NCBI GenBank assembly: GCA_019637095.1
Contig: JAHBWG010000066.1
Location: 1-54,269 of the forward strand
Length of the DNA: 54,269 nt
Reading direction: 5' to 3'
Origin: Sandaracinaceae bacterium
GTDB lineage: Bacteria; Myxococcota_A; Polyangia; Polyangiales; Sandaracinaceae
Below the pieces are notes generated by a model. That model was not told where the DNA came from, made no database searches, and saw only the letters and a program-made list of their open reading frames with translations. Below are positions 45,281-52,745 of this stretch, piece by piece. A program made the position numbers and the translations under genes. Positions within the stretch are counted from its first letter, which is position 1. Every line of letters starts with the position of its first letter.

Positions 45281-46054
45281 ATGAATCGAGGGATGGAAGC
45301 GCTCAAGCTCGTGCCGCCGGGCCGCGACGAGCTCGACCTCGACGCGGTGAACGCCGCCCTCGAGGGCGCCGACGCGGAGGAGGTCGTGCGGTGGGCGGCC
45401 GAGACCTTCGGCGAGCGCCTCGTGATGTCGTCGAGCTTCGGCGCGCAGAGCGCGCTGATGCTGCACCTCGCGTCGCGCGTCGTCCCGAGGATCCCCGTGA
45501 TCTTCCTCGACACCGGGTACCTCTTCCCCGAGACCTACCAGTTCGCGGAGGCGCTGACCGAGCGCCTCGGGCTGCGGCTCGAGGTGTACACCCCGAAGAT
45601 GACCGCCGCGCGGCAGGAGGCGCTCTTCGGCCGCCTGTACGACGGCGACGCGGACGAGCTGCGCCGCTACCACGAGATCAACAAGCTCGAGCCCATGCGG
45701 CGCGCGCTGCGCGAGCTCGACGCGGCGGCGTGGCTCGCCGGCCTGCGCGCCGAGCAGACCGAGTTCCGCGCCGGGCTCGCGCCCGTCGTGCGGCAGAACG
45801 GCGTCTACAAGGTCCACCCGATCCTCCACTGGACCAAGCAAGACGTCGCCGACTACTTCGACCTCTACGACCTGCCCTACCACCCGCTCCTCGCGTGGGG
45901 CTACCGCTCGATCGGCGACGTGCACTCCACGGTGCCCGTCGCGCCGGGTGAAGCGGACGACCGCGCCGGGCGCCTCCTCGGCGACAAGCGCGAGTGCGGC
46001 ATCCACCTGCCCGACCCGGAGACCGCCGCGAGCCTCAAGAGCTCGGGGCTCTGA
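45281..46054 (+). CDS. cysH: Phosphoadenylyl-sulfate (PAPS) reductase
   Basis: 257 aa if the ATG at 45281 is used; the ATG at 45293 is an equal alternative. It reduces PAPS to sulfite with thioredoxin. The PP-loop motif (MSSSFGAQSALMLHL) and the C-terminal ECGIHL with the catalytic Cys are present. That Cys is the only one in the protein: the CC...CxxC ligands of the 4Fe-4S cluster in APS reductases are missing, so PAPS rather than APS should be the substrate. This agrees with cysC elsewhere in the window. The 3-prime end overlaps the desaturase end by 20 bp (convergent). No sulfite reductase is adjacent. Confidence 0.92.
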   Translation: MNRGMEALKLVPPGRDELDLDAVNAALEGADAEEVVRWAAETFGERLVMSSSFGAQSALMLHLASRVVPRIPVIFLDTGYLFPETYQFAEALTERLGLRLEVYTPKMTAARQEALFGRLYDGDADELRRYHEINKLEPMRRALRELDAAAWLAGLRAEQTEFRAGLAPVVRQNGVYKVHPILHWTKQDVADYFDLYDLPYHPLLAWGYRSIGDVHSTVPVAPGEADDRAGRLLGDKRECGIHLPDPETAASLKSSGL

Positions 46055-46946
46055 GCGGGGCCGCGACCGCCGGCGCCTCGCTCCGCGCCTCGTCGAGGAT
46101 GCGCGCGGGGACCGGCTTCAGGTTCCAGATCAGCCCGAGCCTCTCCAGCGCGAGCAGGCCGTACCAGGTGAGGTCGATCTCCCACCAGCGGTGCCCCATG
46201 CGCGCGCTGGTCATGTAGCGGTGGTGGTTGTTGTGCCAGCCCTCCCCGCACGTCAGCAGCGCGAGCAGGACGTTGTTCCGGCTGTCGTCCCCGGTCTCGT
46301 AGCGGCGCGTGCCCCACACGTGCGCGAGCGAGTTCACCGTGAACGTGCCGTGCCACACGAGGATCGAGCTCAGCGACCAGCCGAAGAAGAACGAAGGCCA
46401 CCCGAACGCGGCGAGGATGAGCAGCGAGACGACGGTCGGCGCCACGAACGGGTGGCGGTCCATCCAGCGTAGCTCCGGGTACTTCGCGAGGTCCCGCACG
46501 CGCCGCAGATCCGTCTCCGCGTTGCCGGAGAAGAACCAGCCGACGTGGGCGTGCAGGAAGCCGTGCTGGCGCGGCGAGTGGACGTCGGCCTCGGTGTCCG
46601 AGCGCAGGTGGTGCGCGCGGTGGTGGGCCGCCCACCAGAGCGGCCCGCGCTCGATCGAGAGCGTCGCCCCGAACGCCAAGAGCGCCTGGAAGACCCGGCT
46701 CGTCTGGAAGCTGCGGTGCGCGAAGTAGCGGTGGTACCCGGCGGTGACCGCGAACATCCGGCCCCAGTACAGCAGCGCGAAGACGACGACCGACGTCCAG
46801 TCGATCCCGGACCAGAAGACCCCGAGCCACACGAAGTGGCAGGCGACGAAGGGGATCCATCCCAGCCTCTCGTACCGATGGCGGCGGGTCGGCGGTGCAG
46901 CGCTCACCTTCGCAGCATACGGGCGCCGTCGCGGCGCGACCGTCAT
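46035..46946 (-). CDS. Acyl-CoA/lipid fatty acid desaturase
   Basis: 303 aa from the ATG at 46946; a GTG at 46907 would give 290 aa. Integral membrane di-iron enzyme introducing a double bond into acyl chains. The three histidine boxes are complete: HRYFAHR (72-78), HHRAHH (108-113) and HNNHH (238-242). Hydrophobic segments flank them (FVACHFVWLGVFW, VVVFALLYWG, VVSLLILAAFGW, LSSILVWHGTF). It is of the stearoyl-CoA delta-9 type by layout. It is divergent from the glycosyltransferase gene and its 3-prime end overlaps cysH by 20 bp. Confidence 0.92.
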   Translation of the reverse strand: MTVAPRRRPYAAKVSAAPPTRRHRYERLGWIPFVACHFVWLGVFWSGIDWTSVVVFALLYWGRMFAVTAGYHRYFAHRSFQTSRVFQALLAFGATLSIERGPLWWAAHHRAHHLRSDTEADVHSPRQHGFLHAHVGWFFSGNAETDLRRVRDLAKYPELRWMDRHPFVAPTVVSLLILAAFGWPSFFFGWSLSSILVWHGTFTVNSLAHVWGTRRYETGDDSRNNVLLALLTCGEGWHNNHHRYMTSARMGHRWWEIDLTWYGLLALERLGLIWNLKPVPARILDEARSEAPAVAAPLRAPSS

Positions 46947-46982
46947 CGCTCGGCAATTGCTGGAGGGGCGCGCGGCGCGGCG

Positions 46983-46988
46983 TAGGCT
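46983..46988 (+). promoter_or_regulatory. Possible -10 hexamer (TAGGCT) of the glycosyltransferase gene
   Basis: TAGGCT ends 8 nt before the GTG at 46997, with no Shine-Dalgarno sequence. It supports 46997 rather than the GTG at 46991 as start. Confidence 0.28.
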
Positions 46989-46996
46989 GCGTGGCC

Positions 46997-47995
46997 GTGA
47001 CACCGCGCCCCGACGTCAGCGTGCTGTTGCCCTTCCGCGACGCCGAGGCGACGCTCGCCGAGGCGATGGCGTCGATCCTCGCCGAGCGCGAGGTCGCGCT
47101 CGAGCTCGTCGCGGTCGACGACGGATCGTGCGACGCGAGCGCCGCGATCGCGCGCTCGTTCGGCGATCCGCGGGTCCGCGTCCTCTCGGGCGACGGCGCC
47201 GGGATCGCGCGCGCCCTCGAGCGCGCGCGCACCGCGGCGCGCGGCCGCTTCCTCGCGCGGATGGACGCCGACGATCGCTCGCTCCCCGGCCGGCTCGGCG
47301 CGCAGCTCGCCGCCCTCGAGGCGTCGCCCAGGCTCGGCGCGGTGGGGTGTCGCGTGCGCGCGTTCCCCGACGAGCGCGTCGGCGACGGACTGCGCGCCTA
47401 CGTCGAATGGCAAAACTCGTTGACCACTCCCGCCGACCACCGGCGCCAGCGGTTCGTGGAGGCGACGCTGTGCCACCCGTCGGTGACGCTGCGCCGCGAG
47501 GCGGTCGAGGCGGTCGGAGGCTGGCGCGACGAGCTCTGGCCCGAGGACTACGCGCTCTGGCTGCGGCTGCACGCGCGAGGGTGGGCGCTCGCGAAGGTCC
47601 CCGAGGCGCTCTTCGAGTGGCGGCACTCGGAGGGGCGCGCGACGTTCACCGACCCGCGCTACGCCGCCGCCCGCGTGCTCGCGCTGCGCGCGCGCTTCCT
47701 GGCGCGCGCGATCGGCGAGGCACCGCTCACGATCTGGGGGGCCGGCAAGACCGGGCGGCGGCTCGCGCGCGCGCTCGAGGCGCACGGCGTGCGCGCGCAG
47801 CGCTTCGTCGACATCGACCCGGCCAAGATCGGCCGGACCGCGCGCGGCGCGCCGATCGTCGGGCCGGAGGCGGTCGCGAAGGGAGGCGGCGCGCTCGTCG
47901 TCGCGGTGGGCGCACGCGGCGCGCGGGCGATCGTGCGGGCGCGGCTCCGAGCGCTCGGCCTCGTGGAGGAGGAGGACTTCCTCTGCGCGGCTTGA
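46997..47995 (+). CDS. Family 2 glycosyltransferase fused to a Rossmann-like C-terminal domain
   Basis: 332 aa from the GTG at 46997. The N-terminal ~230 residues are a GT-A fold: DVSVLLPFRDAEATLAEAM, VAVDDGSCDAS, the metal-binding DxDD (Asp90-Ala-Asp92-Asp93 in ARMDADDRSLPGRL) and the acceptor-side WPEDYALWLRL. From ~246 a second domain begins, TIWGAGKTGRRLARALEAHG, with a nucleotide-binding glycine pattern like that of sugar-modifying proteins. It is probably for polysaccharide or glycolipid synthesis, cytosolic face of the membrane. The fusion is unusual. The alkyl-DHAP synthase gene follows 18 bp later, perhaps on the same transcript. Confidence 0.82.
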   Translation: MTPRPDVSVLLPFRDAEATLAEAMASILAEREVALELVAVDDGSCDASAAIARSFGDPRVRVLSGDGAGIARALERARTAARGRFLARMDADDRSLPGRLGAQLAALEASPRLGAVGCRVRAFPDERVGDGLRAYVEWQNSLTTPADHRRQRFVEATLCHPSVTLRREAVEAVGGWRDELWPEDYALWLRLHARGWALAKVPEALFEWRHSEGRATFTDPRYAAARVLALRARFLARAIGEAPLTIWGAGKTGRRLARALEAHGVRAQRFVDIDPAKIGRTARGAPIVGPEAVAKGGGALVVAVGARGARAIVRARLRALGLVEEEDFLCAA

Positions 47996-48013
47996 CCCGG
48001 GCGCGGCCACCGA

Positions 48014-49672
48014 GTGAACTGGCCGAGCATGCAACGCCGCTTGAGCCACTGGGGCTGGGGCTACGAGGATCGCTTCCCCGACGTCGAGACGCGCCGGCTC
48101 TTCGCGCGCGAGGTGCAGATGTTCGGGGGCTTCGACGCGCTCACGCCGCGCGAGCCGACACCGCTCGCCGACGCCCGGCTGCCGGCGCCGCGCGTCACGG
48201 TCGACGACCCGCGCCTCGCGAGCATCGCGAGCGCCCTCCCCTACGACCGCGCCTCGCGCGCCTACGGGCGCTCGTACCGCGACATCGCGCGCGGCTTCGA
48301 GGGCGACTTCTCCGGCGCGCCGGACGTCGTCTTGCGGCCGACCGAGGAGGCGCAGGTCGCCGCCGCGCTCGAGTGGGCCGCGGCGCGCGAGGTGGCGCTC
48401 GTCCCCTACGGCGGCGGCACGAGCGTGGTCGGAGGCGTCGAGGTCGACGCGCGCGACGCATACGCGGGCGTGGCGTGCCTCGATCTGCGCGGGCTCGACC
48501 GCGTCCTCGAGATCGACGCGACCTCGAGAGCGGCGCGCATCGAGGCCGGCGCGACCGGGCCGCGGCTCGAGGCGCAGCTCCGCGCGCACGGCCTGACGCT
48601 CCGCTTCTTCCCGCAGTCGTTCGAGCTGTCCACGCTGGGCGGCTGGATCGCGACGCGCGCGGGCGGGCACTTCGCCACGCGCGAGACGCACATCGACGAC
48701 CTCGTCGAGTCGACGCGCATGCTCACCGGCCGCGGCGTGTTCGAGTCGCGCCGCTTGCCCGGATCGGGCGCGGGGCCGAGCCCGGATCGGCTCGTCATGG
48801 GCTCCGAGGGCACGCTCGGCGTGATCACCGAGGCGTGGGTGCGCGTGCGCCCGCGGCCGCGCTGGCGCGCGAGCGCGAGCGTGCGCTTCCGCGAGTGGAC
48901 CGGCTGCGTCTCCGCGACGCGCGCGATCGCACAGTCGGGCCTCTGGCCGGCGAACTGTCGAGTGCTCGATCAGCGCGAGGCGCTGCTCAACCGCGTCGCC
49001 GCGGACGGAACGCACGTGCTGCTCCTGGGCTTCGAGTCGGCGGACCACGACGTACGCCCCGCGATGGATCGCGCGCTCGAGCTCGCGCGCGCGCACGGCG
49101 GCGAGTGCCCGGACGGGGTCTCCGAGAAGCGCGCGGTCGAGGACGACGATCCGGGAGCGGCGCGCGACGAGGTCTCCGACCGCTGGCGACAGGCGTTCCT
49201 CGACGCGCCCTACCTGATGAACTCGATGGTGAGCCTCGGCGTGATCGCCGACACGTTCGAGACCGCGTGCACCTGGGACCGGCTCGAGGCGCTCCACCGC
49301 GGCGTGATCGCCGCGATGAAGGACGCGATGCGACGCGTGTGCGGCCGCGGGCTCGTCACCTGCCGCTTCACGCACGTCTACCCGGACGGCGCCGCGCCCT
49401 ACTTCACGTTCATCGCGCCCGCGCGCGAGGGAAGCGCGGTGAGCCAGTGGACCGAGCTCAAGCACGCGGCGTCCGAGGCGGTCCTCGCGCACGGCGGGAC
49501 GATCACGCACCACCACGCGGTCGGCCGGACGCACCGGCCGTGGTACGAGCGGCAACGCCCCGAGCCCTTCGGCGATGTGCTCGCCGCGGTGAAGGCGACG
49601 CTCGACCCGGCGGGCGTGCTCAACCCCGGAGTGCTCGTGACAGCGCCTCGCGGTCCTCGCGCCGGAGGCTGA
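48014..49672 (+). CDS. Alkyldihydroxyacetonephosphate synthase-like FAD enzyme
   Basis: 552 aa from the GTG at 48014; an ATG 15 nt later is also possible. The FAD-binding (FAD_binding_4) domain has VVLRPTEEAQVAAALEWA, VPYGGGTSVVGGVEV (about 130-145) and STLGGWIATRAGGHFATRET, with THIDDLVEST as in AGPS. The C-terminal ITHHHAVGRTHRPWY contains the His triplet of the alkylglycerone-phosphate synthase active site. It swaps the acyl chain of acyl-DHAP for a fatty alcohol, the committed step of ether-lipid synthesis, which myxobacteria use in development. The desaturase and glycosyltransferase nearby support a lipid/envelope patch. Its end overlaps the PilZ-like gene by 53 bp. Confidence 0.85.
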   Translation: MNWPSMQRRLSHWGWGYEDRFPDVETRRLFAREVQMFGGFDALTPREPTPLADARLPAPRVTVDDPRLASIASALPYDRASRAYGRSYRDIARGFEGDFSGAPDVVLRPTEEAQVAAALEWAAAREVALVPYGGGTSVVGGVEVDARDAYAGVACLDLRGLDRVLEIDATSRAARIEAGATGPRLEAQLRAHGLTLRFFPQSFELSTLGGWIATRAGGHFATRETHIDDLVESTRMLTGRGVFESRRLPGSGAGPSPDRLVMGSEGTLGVITEAWVRVRPRPRWRASASVRFREWTGCVSATRAIAQSGLWPANCRVLDQREALLNRVAADGTHVLLLGFESADHDVRPAMDRALELARAHGGECPDGVSEKRAVEDDDPGAARDEVSDRWRQAFLDAPYLMNSMVSLGVIADTFETACTWDRLEALHRGVIAAMKDAMRRVCGRGLVTCRFTHVYPDGAAPYFTFIAPAREGSAVSQWTELKHAASEAVLAHGGTITHHHAVGRTHRPWYERQRPEPFGDVLAAVKATLDPAGVLNPGVLVTAPRGPRAGG

Positions 49673-49898
49673 CGAGGCGCACGCGCACGTCGAATCGACC
49701 GTCGAGGCGGCGCTTGCTCCCGATGGCCTTGCCACGGAGCGCGAGCGCGGCCTCGCCGGCAGACAGCGCGAGCTCGATCGGCGCCCCCGGCGCGAACGCA
49801 CGATCGAGGGCGCACGCGAGGACCTCCTCCCCGTCGAACGCGAGCGCCTCGCCGCCGCCACCCGGCACCGAGACGGCGACGCTCCCCGCGTCGCTCAC
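49620..49898 (-). CDS. Small PilZ-like domain protein
   Basis: 92 aa from the GTG at 49898, overlapping the smpB stop by 4 bp (GTGA). A single beta-barrel-like domain: SVAVSVPGGGGEALAFDGEE, PIELALSAGEAALALRGKA, RRLDGRFDVRVRLVSLRRED. It resembles the small PilZ-like proteins of myxobacteria, although a clean RxxxR...DxSxxG c-di-GMP motif is not seen, so nucleotide binding is doubtful. Its last 53 bp overlap the AGPS-like gene end on the other strand. Probably the final gene of the comF-smpB operon. Confidence 0.6.
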   Translation of the reverse strand: MSDAGSVAVSVPGGGGEALAFDGEEVLACALDRAFAPGAPIELALSAGEAALALRGKAIGSKRRLDGRFDVRVRLVSLRREDREALSRALRG

Positions 49899-50374
49899 CG
49901 GGCGCCCCGCACCGCGTCGCGCGCCTCGCGCAGGTCTTGGTCGCGCTTGAGCTCCTCGCGCCGGTCGTGGACCTTGCGCCCCTTGCCGAGCCCGAGCTCC
50001 ACCTTCGCGTAGCCACCCTTGAAGTAGACCGCGAGCGGCACGATCGCGTAACCCCGCACCGTCAACTTGCCTTGCCACTTCTCGATCTGCTGGCGCGACA
50101 TCAGGAGCTTGCGCCTGCGCTTGGGCTCGTGCTGGAAGAACGGCCCTGCCTGCTCGTAGGGCGCGATGTGCATCTTGTGCAGCCACGCCTCGCCCGCCTC
50201 GATCGCGCCGTACGAGCCCTCGAGGTCCGCGCGCCGGTTGCGCAGGCTCTTGACCTCGGACCCGGTCAGCACGAGCCCGGCCTCGAGCCGCTCTTCGATG
50301 TCGTAGAGCTTGGTCGCCCTCGGGTTGCGGCACACGAGCAGCTCACCGGGGACGGTCTTCTTCTTCGCGCTCAT
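49895..50374 (-). CDS. smpB: tmRNA-binding protein SmpB
   Basis: 159 aa from the ATG at 50374. SmpB binds tmRNA and brings it to stalled ribosomes for trans-translation. Family landmarks: ARKY-like ATKLYDIEERLEAGLVLTGSEVKSLR, GSYGAIEAGEAWLHKMHIAPYEQ, HEPKRRRKLLM and the C-terminal KGRKVHDRREELKRDQDLR. Normal length (about 155). It is 20 bp after the VCBS-like lipoprotein gene and overlaps the PilZ-like gene, so it sits in a four-gene operon on the minus strand. The tmRNA gene itself is not in the window. Confidence 0.96.
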   Translation of the reverse strand: MSAKKKTVPGELLVCRNPRATKLYDIEERLEAGLVLTGSEVKSLRNRRADLEGSYGAIEAGEAWLHKMHIAPYEQAGPFFQHEPKRRRKLLMSRQQIEKWQGKLTVRGYAIVPLAVYFKGGYAKVELGLGKGRKVHDRREELKRDQDLREARDAVRGAR

Positions 50375-50394
50375 GGGCCGGCGGCGTTTCTACG

Positions 50395-51279
50395 TCACGG
50401 CTCGACGTCTCGCCAGCCCGCCGCCACGACCGCGCGGACCGCGGCGACGCGATCGCGCTCGTGCGGCGTCAGCACGAGGCCGGCCAGCGCCTCGTCGAAG
50501 CGCTCGACCTGCCGCGCGATCGACGCGCCCGCGAGGTGCGCGAGCGCGGCGAGCTCGAGCGCGAGATCGGCCGCCTGCGCGACCTCACGAGCGGCGCGCG
50601 CCGCGGCGAGCGCCGCCTCTCGGCGCGCGCGCTCGCGCTCCGCGAACGCGGCGGGCAAGCCGTCGGCGCGAAACGCTCCGTCGCGCAGCGCGAGCGGGAC
50701 CTCCACCGCCGCGACGTGCTCGCCGAGCGAGAGCGCGGGCCAGTCGAGCCGGACGATCGCCTCGAGCGCGCCGTCGGCGTCGACGTCCTCGTAGCGCCCG
50801 ACGCACGCGCCCTCGCGCAGCGACGCCGCCTCGTCGGCGAGCGCGCGCGCCGCGCCGGTCTCGTCGAAGCGGAGCGCGGCCAAGCACGGGAGCGGCTCCT
50901 CCTCGCGCGAGACGACCAGCTCGTCGACGCCGTCACCGTCGAGGTCGCGCGCGGCGGGCTCCGCGAGCGTCACGCGCCCGTGCCGCCGCCGCACGCCGTC
51001 GGGCTCGTGCGAGTCGAGCGACGCGGCGAGCCCGCGCGACGTGATCACCCGCACCGCCCGCTCCTCGTCGCCGCGCGCGAACGCGAGCGCGACGAACCGC
51101 GGCGTCTCGACCTCGTGCGTCAGCGCCCAGCCAGCCGCCTCGAGGCGCGCGCGCACCGCGTCCGCCTCCTCGCGCGCCTGCACGCCGACGCGGAGGAAGC
51201 GCTCGACGCCGACCGGCTCGGGGGCCGGCGCGCACGCCCCGAGGACGCCGGCGAACAGCGCGAAGCGCACGCCCCACAT
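50395..51279 (-). CDS. Lipoprotein with FG-GAP/VCBS-like segment
   Basis: 294 aa from the ATG at 51279. Lipoprotein signal with lipobox LGAC (Cys16). Residues ~25-95 look like a small alpha/beta region (FLRVGVQAREEADAVRARLE). The middle has RDLDGDGVDELVVSREEE and YEDVDADGALEAIVRLD, calcium-binding FG-GAP/VCBS-type repeats. The C-terminal ~100 residues are long Ala/Glu/Arg helices, probably coiled coil. It is likely at the inner face of the outer membrane. The family is not recognised. Second gene of the comF-smpB operon, 43 bp after comF. Confidence 0.68.
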   Translation of the reverse strand: MWGVRFALFAGVLGACAPAPEPVGVERFLRVGVQAREEADAVRARLEAAGWALTHEVETPRFVALAFARGDEERAVRVITSRGLAASLDSHEPDGVRRRHGRVTLAEPAARDLDGDGVDELVVSREEEPLPCLAALRFDETGAARALADEAASLREGACVGRYEDVDADGALEAIVRLDWPALSLGEHVAAVEVPLALRDGAFRADGLPAAFAERERARREAALAAARAAREVAQAADLALELAALAHLAGASIARQVERFDEALAGLVLTPHERDRVAAVRAVVAAGWRDVEP

Positions 51280-51322
51280 CGCCCGCGAGGCTACGCCGTC
51301 CCCCGCCGCGCGAGAAGGGCGC

Positions 51323-51943
51323 TCACCCCTCGACGCGCGCGAGCACGAACGGGTGCACCTCGACGACCCCCGCCGCGAGCAGCGCCTCCCCGCACGCGGC
51401 GAGCGTGGCGCCGGTCGTGCGCACGTCGTCGACGAGCAGGACGCGCGGCGGCAGCGACGCGAGGACGCGGAACGCGGCGCGCACGTTCGCGTCGCGGGCG
51501 CCGACGTCGAGGCTGGCCTGCGGCGGCGTGTCGCGCACGCGACCCAACGCGCGCGCACGGCACGGCACGGCGAGCGCGCGCGCCCACGCGCGGGCGAGGA
51601 GCGCCGTCTGGTCGTAGCCGCGCGCGCGCTCGCGTCGCGGGTGGAGCGGCACCGACACGACGACGTCCACGCGACCCGCGAGCTCGAGCACGGCGGGACG
51701 CGCCATCCGCGCGAGGACGGGCGCGAGCTCGCTCCGGCCGCCGTACTTGAAGCGCCGCACCGCGTCGGCGAGCGGGCCGCCGTAGAGGAACGCGGCGCGC
51801 GGCGCGCCGTCCGCGCGCTCGACGAGCGCGCCGCACGGCGCGCAGAGCCCCTCACCGCCCGGCGCGAGCGGCGCATCGCACGCCGCGCACGCGGGCGGCG
51901 CGACGAGGTCCAGGAGCCCTCCGAGGATCGCACGCGCGCGCAT
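51323..51943 (-). CDS. comF: ComF-family phosphoribosyltransferase-like protein
   Basis: 206 aa from the ATG at 51943. An N-terminal zinc-binding double C-x2-C (Cys19, Cys22, Cys34, Cys37) leads to a type I PRTase domain with FKYGGRSELAPVLARM, VVSVPLHPRRERARGYDQ and the PRPP loop VLLVDDVRTTGAT. ComF is needed for DNA uptake in naturally competent bacteria and for late processing of incoming DNA in some; in others its role is unclear. Length is normal (about 200-240). First gene of a probable operon with smpB; divergent from the toxin-antitoxin pair (102 bp). Confidence 0.9.
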   Translation of the reverse strand: MRARAILGGLLDLVAPPACAACDAPLAPGGEGLCAPCGALVERADGAPRAAFLYGGPLADAVRRFKYGGRSELAPVLARMARPAVLELAGRVDVVVSVPLHPRRERARGYDQTALLARAWARALAVPCRARALGRVRDTPPQASLDVGARDANVRAAFRVLASLPPRVLLVDDVRTTGATLAACGEALLAAGVVEVHPFVLARVEG

Positions 51944-52010
51944 GCCCCGCCATCGGTCGGCGGCGCGCGCGGTTTCGCGCGCTCGTGCGGCGGCAGGGAG
52001 CGGCCTCGGG

Positions 52011-52034
52011 CGGTATTCTCGTCGTGGAATACCG
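52011..52034 (+). promoter_or_regulatory. Perfect inverted repeat, probable toxin-antitoxin operator
   Basis: CGGTATTC and GAATACCG are perfect 8-bp inverted repeats separated by 8 bp, ending 11 bp before the antitoxin ATG. The left arm contains TATTCT, a -10-like hexamer, so a bound antitoxin dimer would block transcription. Ribbon-helix-helix antitoxins usually repress their own operon through such sites. Confidence 0.7.
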
Positions 52035-52045
52035 CGGAGGAACGC

Positions 52046-52300
52046 ATGCCCGTCAAGAAGATCGCGATCTCGGTGCCGGAAGACGTCGCACGCCAAGTCG
52101 ACGAGGCCGCAGCGGCGCGGGGAGTGACGCGGAGCCGCTTCATCACGGATGTTCTGCGAACGGCCGCGCGCGCCCGTACGGACGCGGAGATCACGCGCCG
52201 GCTCGACGAGTTGTTCGCGGACGAGACGGTGACGCGAGAGCAGCGTGAGACTGCCCGTGACTATCAGCAGGCCGCCCCGAAGGATGGCACGCAATGGTGA
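52046..52300 (+). CDS. Ribbon-helix-helix antitoxin
   Basis: 84 aa from the ATG at 52046, with GGAGG at an ideal distance. Residues 1-45 are a ribbon-helix-helix fold (KKIAISVPEDVARQVDEAAA, GVTRSRFITDVLRTA); the C-terminal half is charged and helical (ARTDAEITRRLDELFADETV) as expected for the toxin-binding arm. It overlaps the toxin gene by 7 bp. The perfect palindrome at 52011-52034 is the likely autoregulatory site. Similar to antitoxins paired with MazF/PemK toxins. Confidence 0.88.
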   Translation: MPVKKIAISVPEDVARQVDEAAAARGVTRSRFITDVLRTAARARTDAEITRRLDELFADETVTREQRETARDYQQAAPKDGTQW

Positions 52301-52647
52301 TCGAGCAGGGGGAGGTCGTCTGGATCCAGCTGCGTCCTGCGCAGGGTTCGGAGCCCGCCGATCGGCGTCCCGCCGTCGTCCTTCAGCACGACCGCTTCAA
52401 CCGCAGCCGGATCGCCACGACGGTCGTCGCGGCCATCACGTCCAATCTCGAGCTCGCCAGATCACCCGGGAACGTGCGGCTCCGCAAGGGCGAGGCGGGC
52501 CTGCCGCGCGCCTCAGTCGTCAACGTCACGCAGATCGCGACGATCGACCGCTTGGTCGTGCTGGCCAAGGCCGGGCGCGTGTCGCGGCGGCGGCTGGAGG
52601 AGATCTGGGCCGGCGTGCGCCTCGTCCTCGAGCCACCGCACCCGTGA
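52294..52647 (+). CDS. MazF/PemK-family mRNA endoribonuclease toxin
   Basis: 117 aa, starting 7 bp before the antitoxin stop. Family motifs: an N-terminal GEVVWIQLRPAQGSEPADRRPAV-type strand pair with the catalytic-region Arg, VVAAITSNLELARSPGNVRL, LPRASVVNVTQIATIDR and the final helix RLEEIWAGVRLVL. Such toxins cut mRNA in the cytosol at short sequences when the antitoxin is degraded. The cut site cannot be read. About 100 bp of apparent non-coding sequence (52648-52745) separates it from the next gene, which faces it. Confidence 0.92.
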   Translation: MVIEQGEVVWIQLRPAQGSEPADRRPAVVLQHDRFNRSRIATTVVAAITSNLELARSPGNVRLRKGEAGLPRASVVNVTQIATIDRLVVLAKAGRVSRRRLEEIWAGVRLVLEPPHP

Positions 52648-52745
52648 AGATCGAGCCCGTTCTCTGCGTCTATGCCGCGCTGCGCGAGATCGAGCTCCCC
52701 GGCGCGATCGAACACCGGCGAGAAAGACACGGGCGCCGAGCGCGG

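Noticed and set aside
46744-49950. A plus-strand open frame of over 1000 codons across the glycosyltransferase and AGPS-like genes
   Set aside because: It is a shifted frame of these two genes and ignores their boundaries; the composition is Arg/Ala-dominated.
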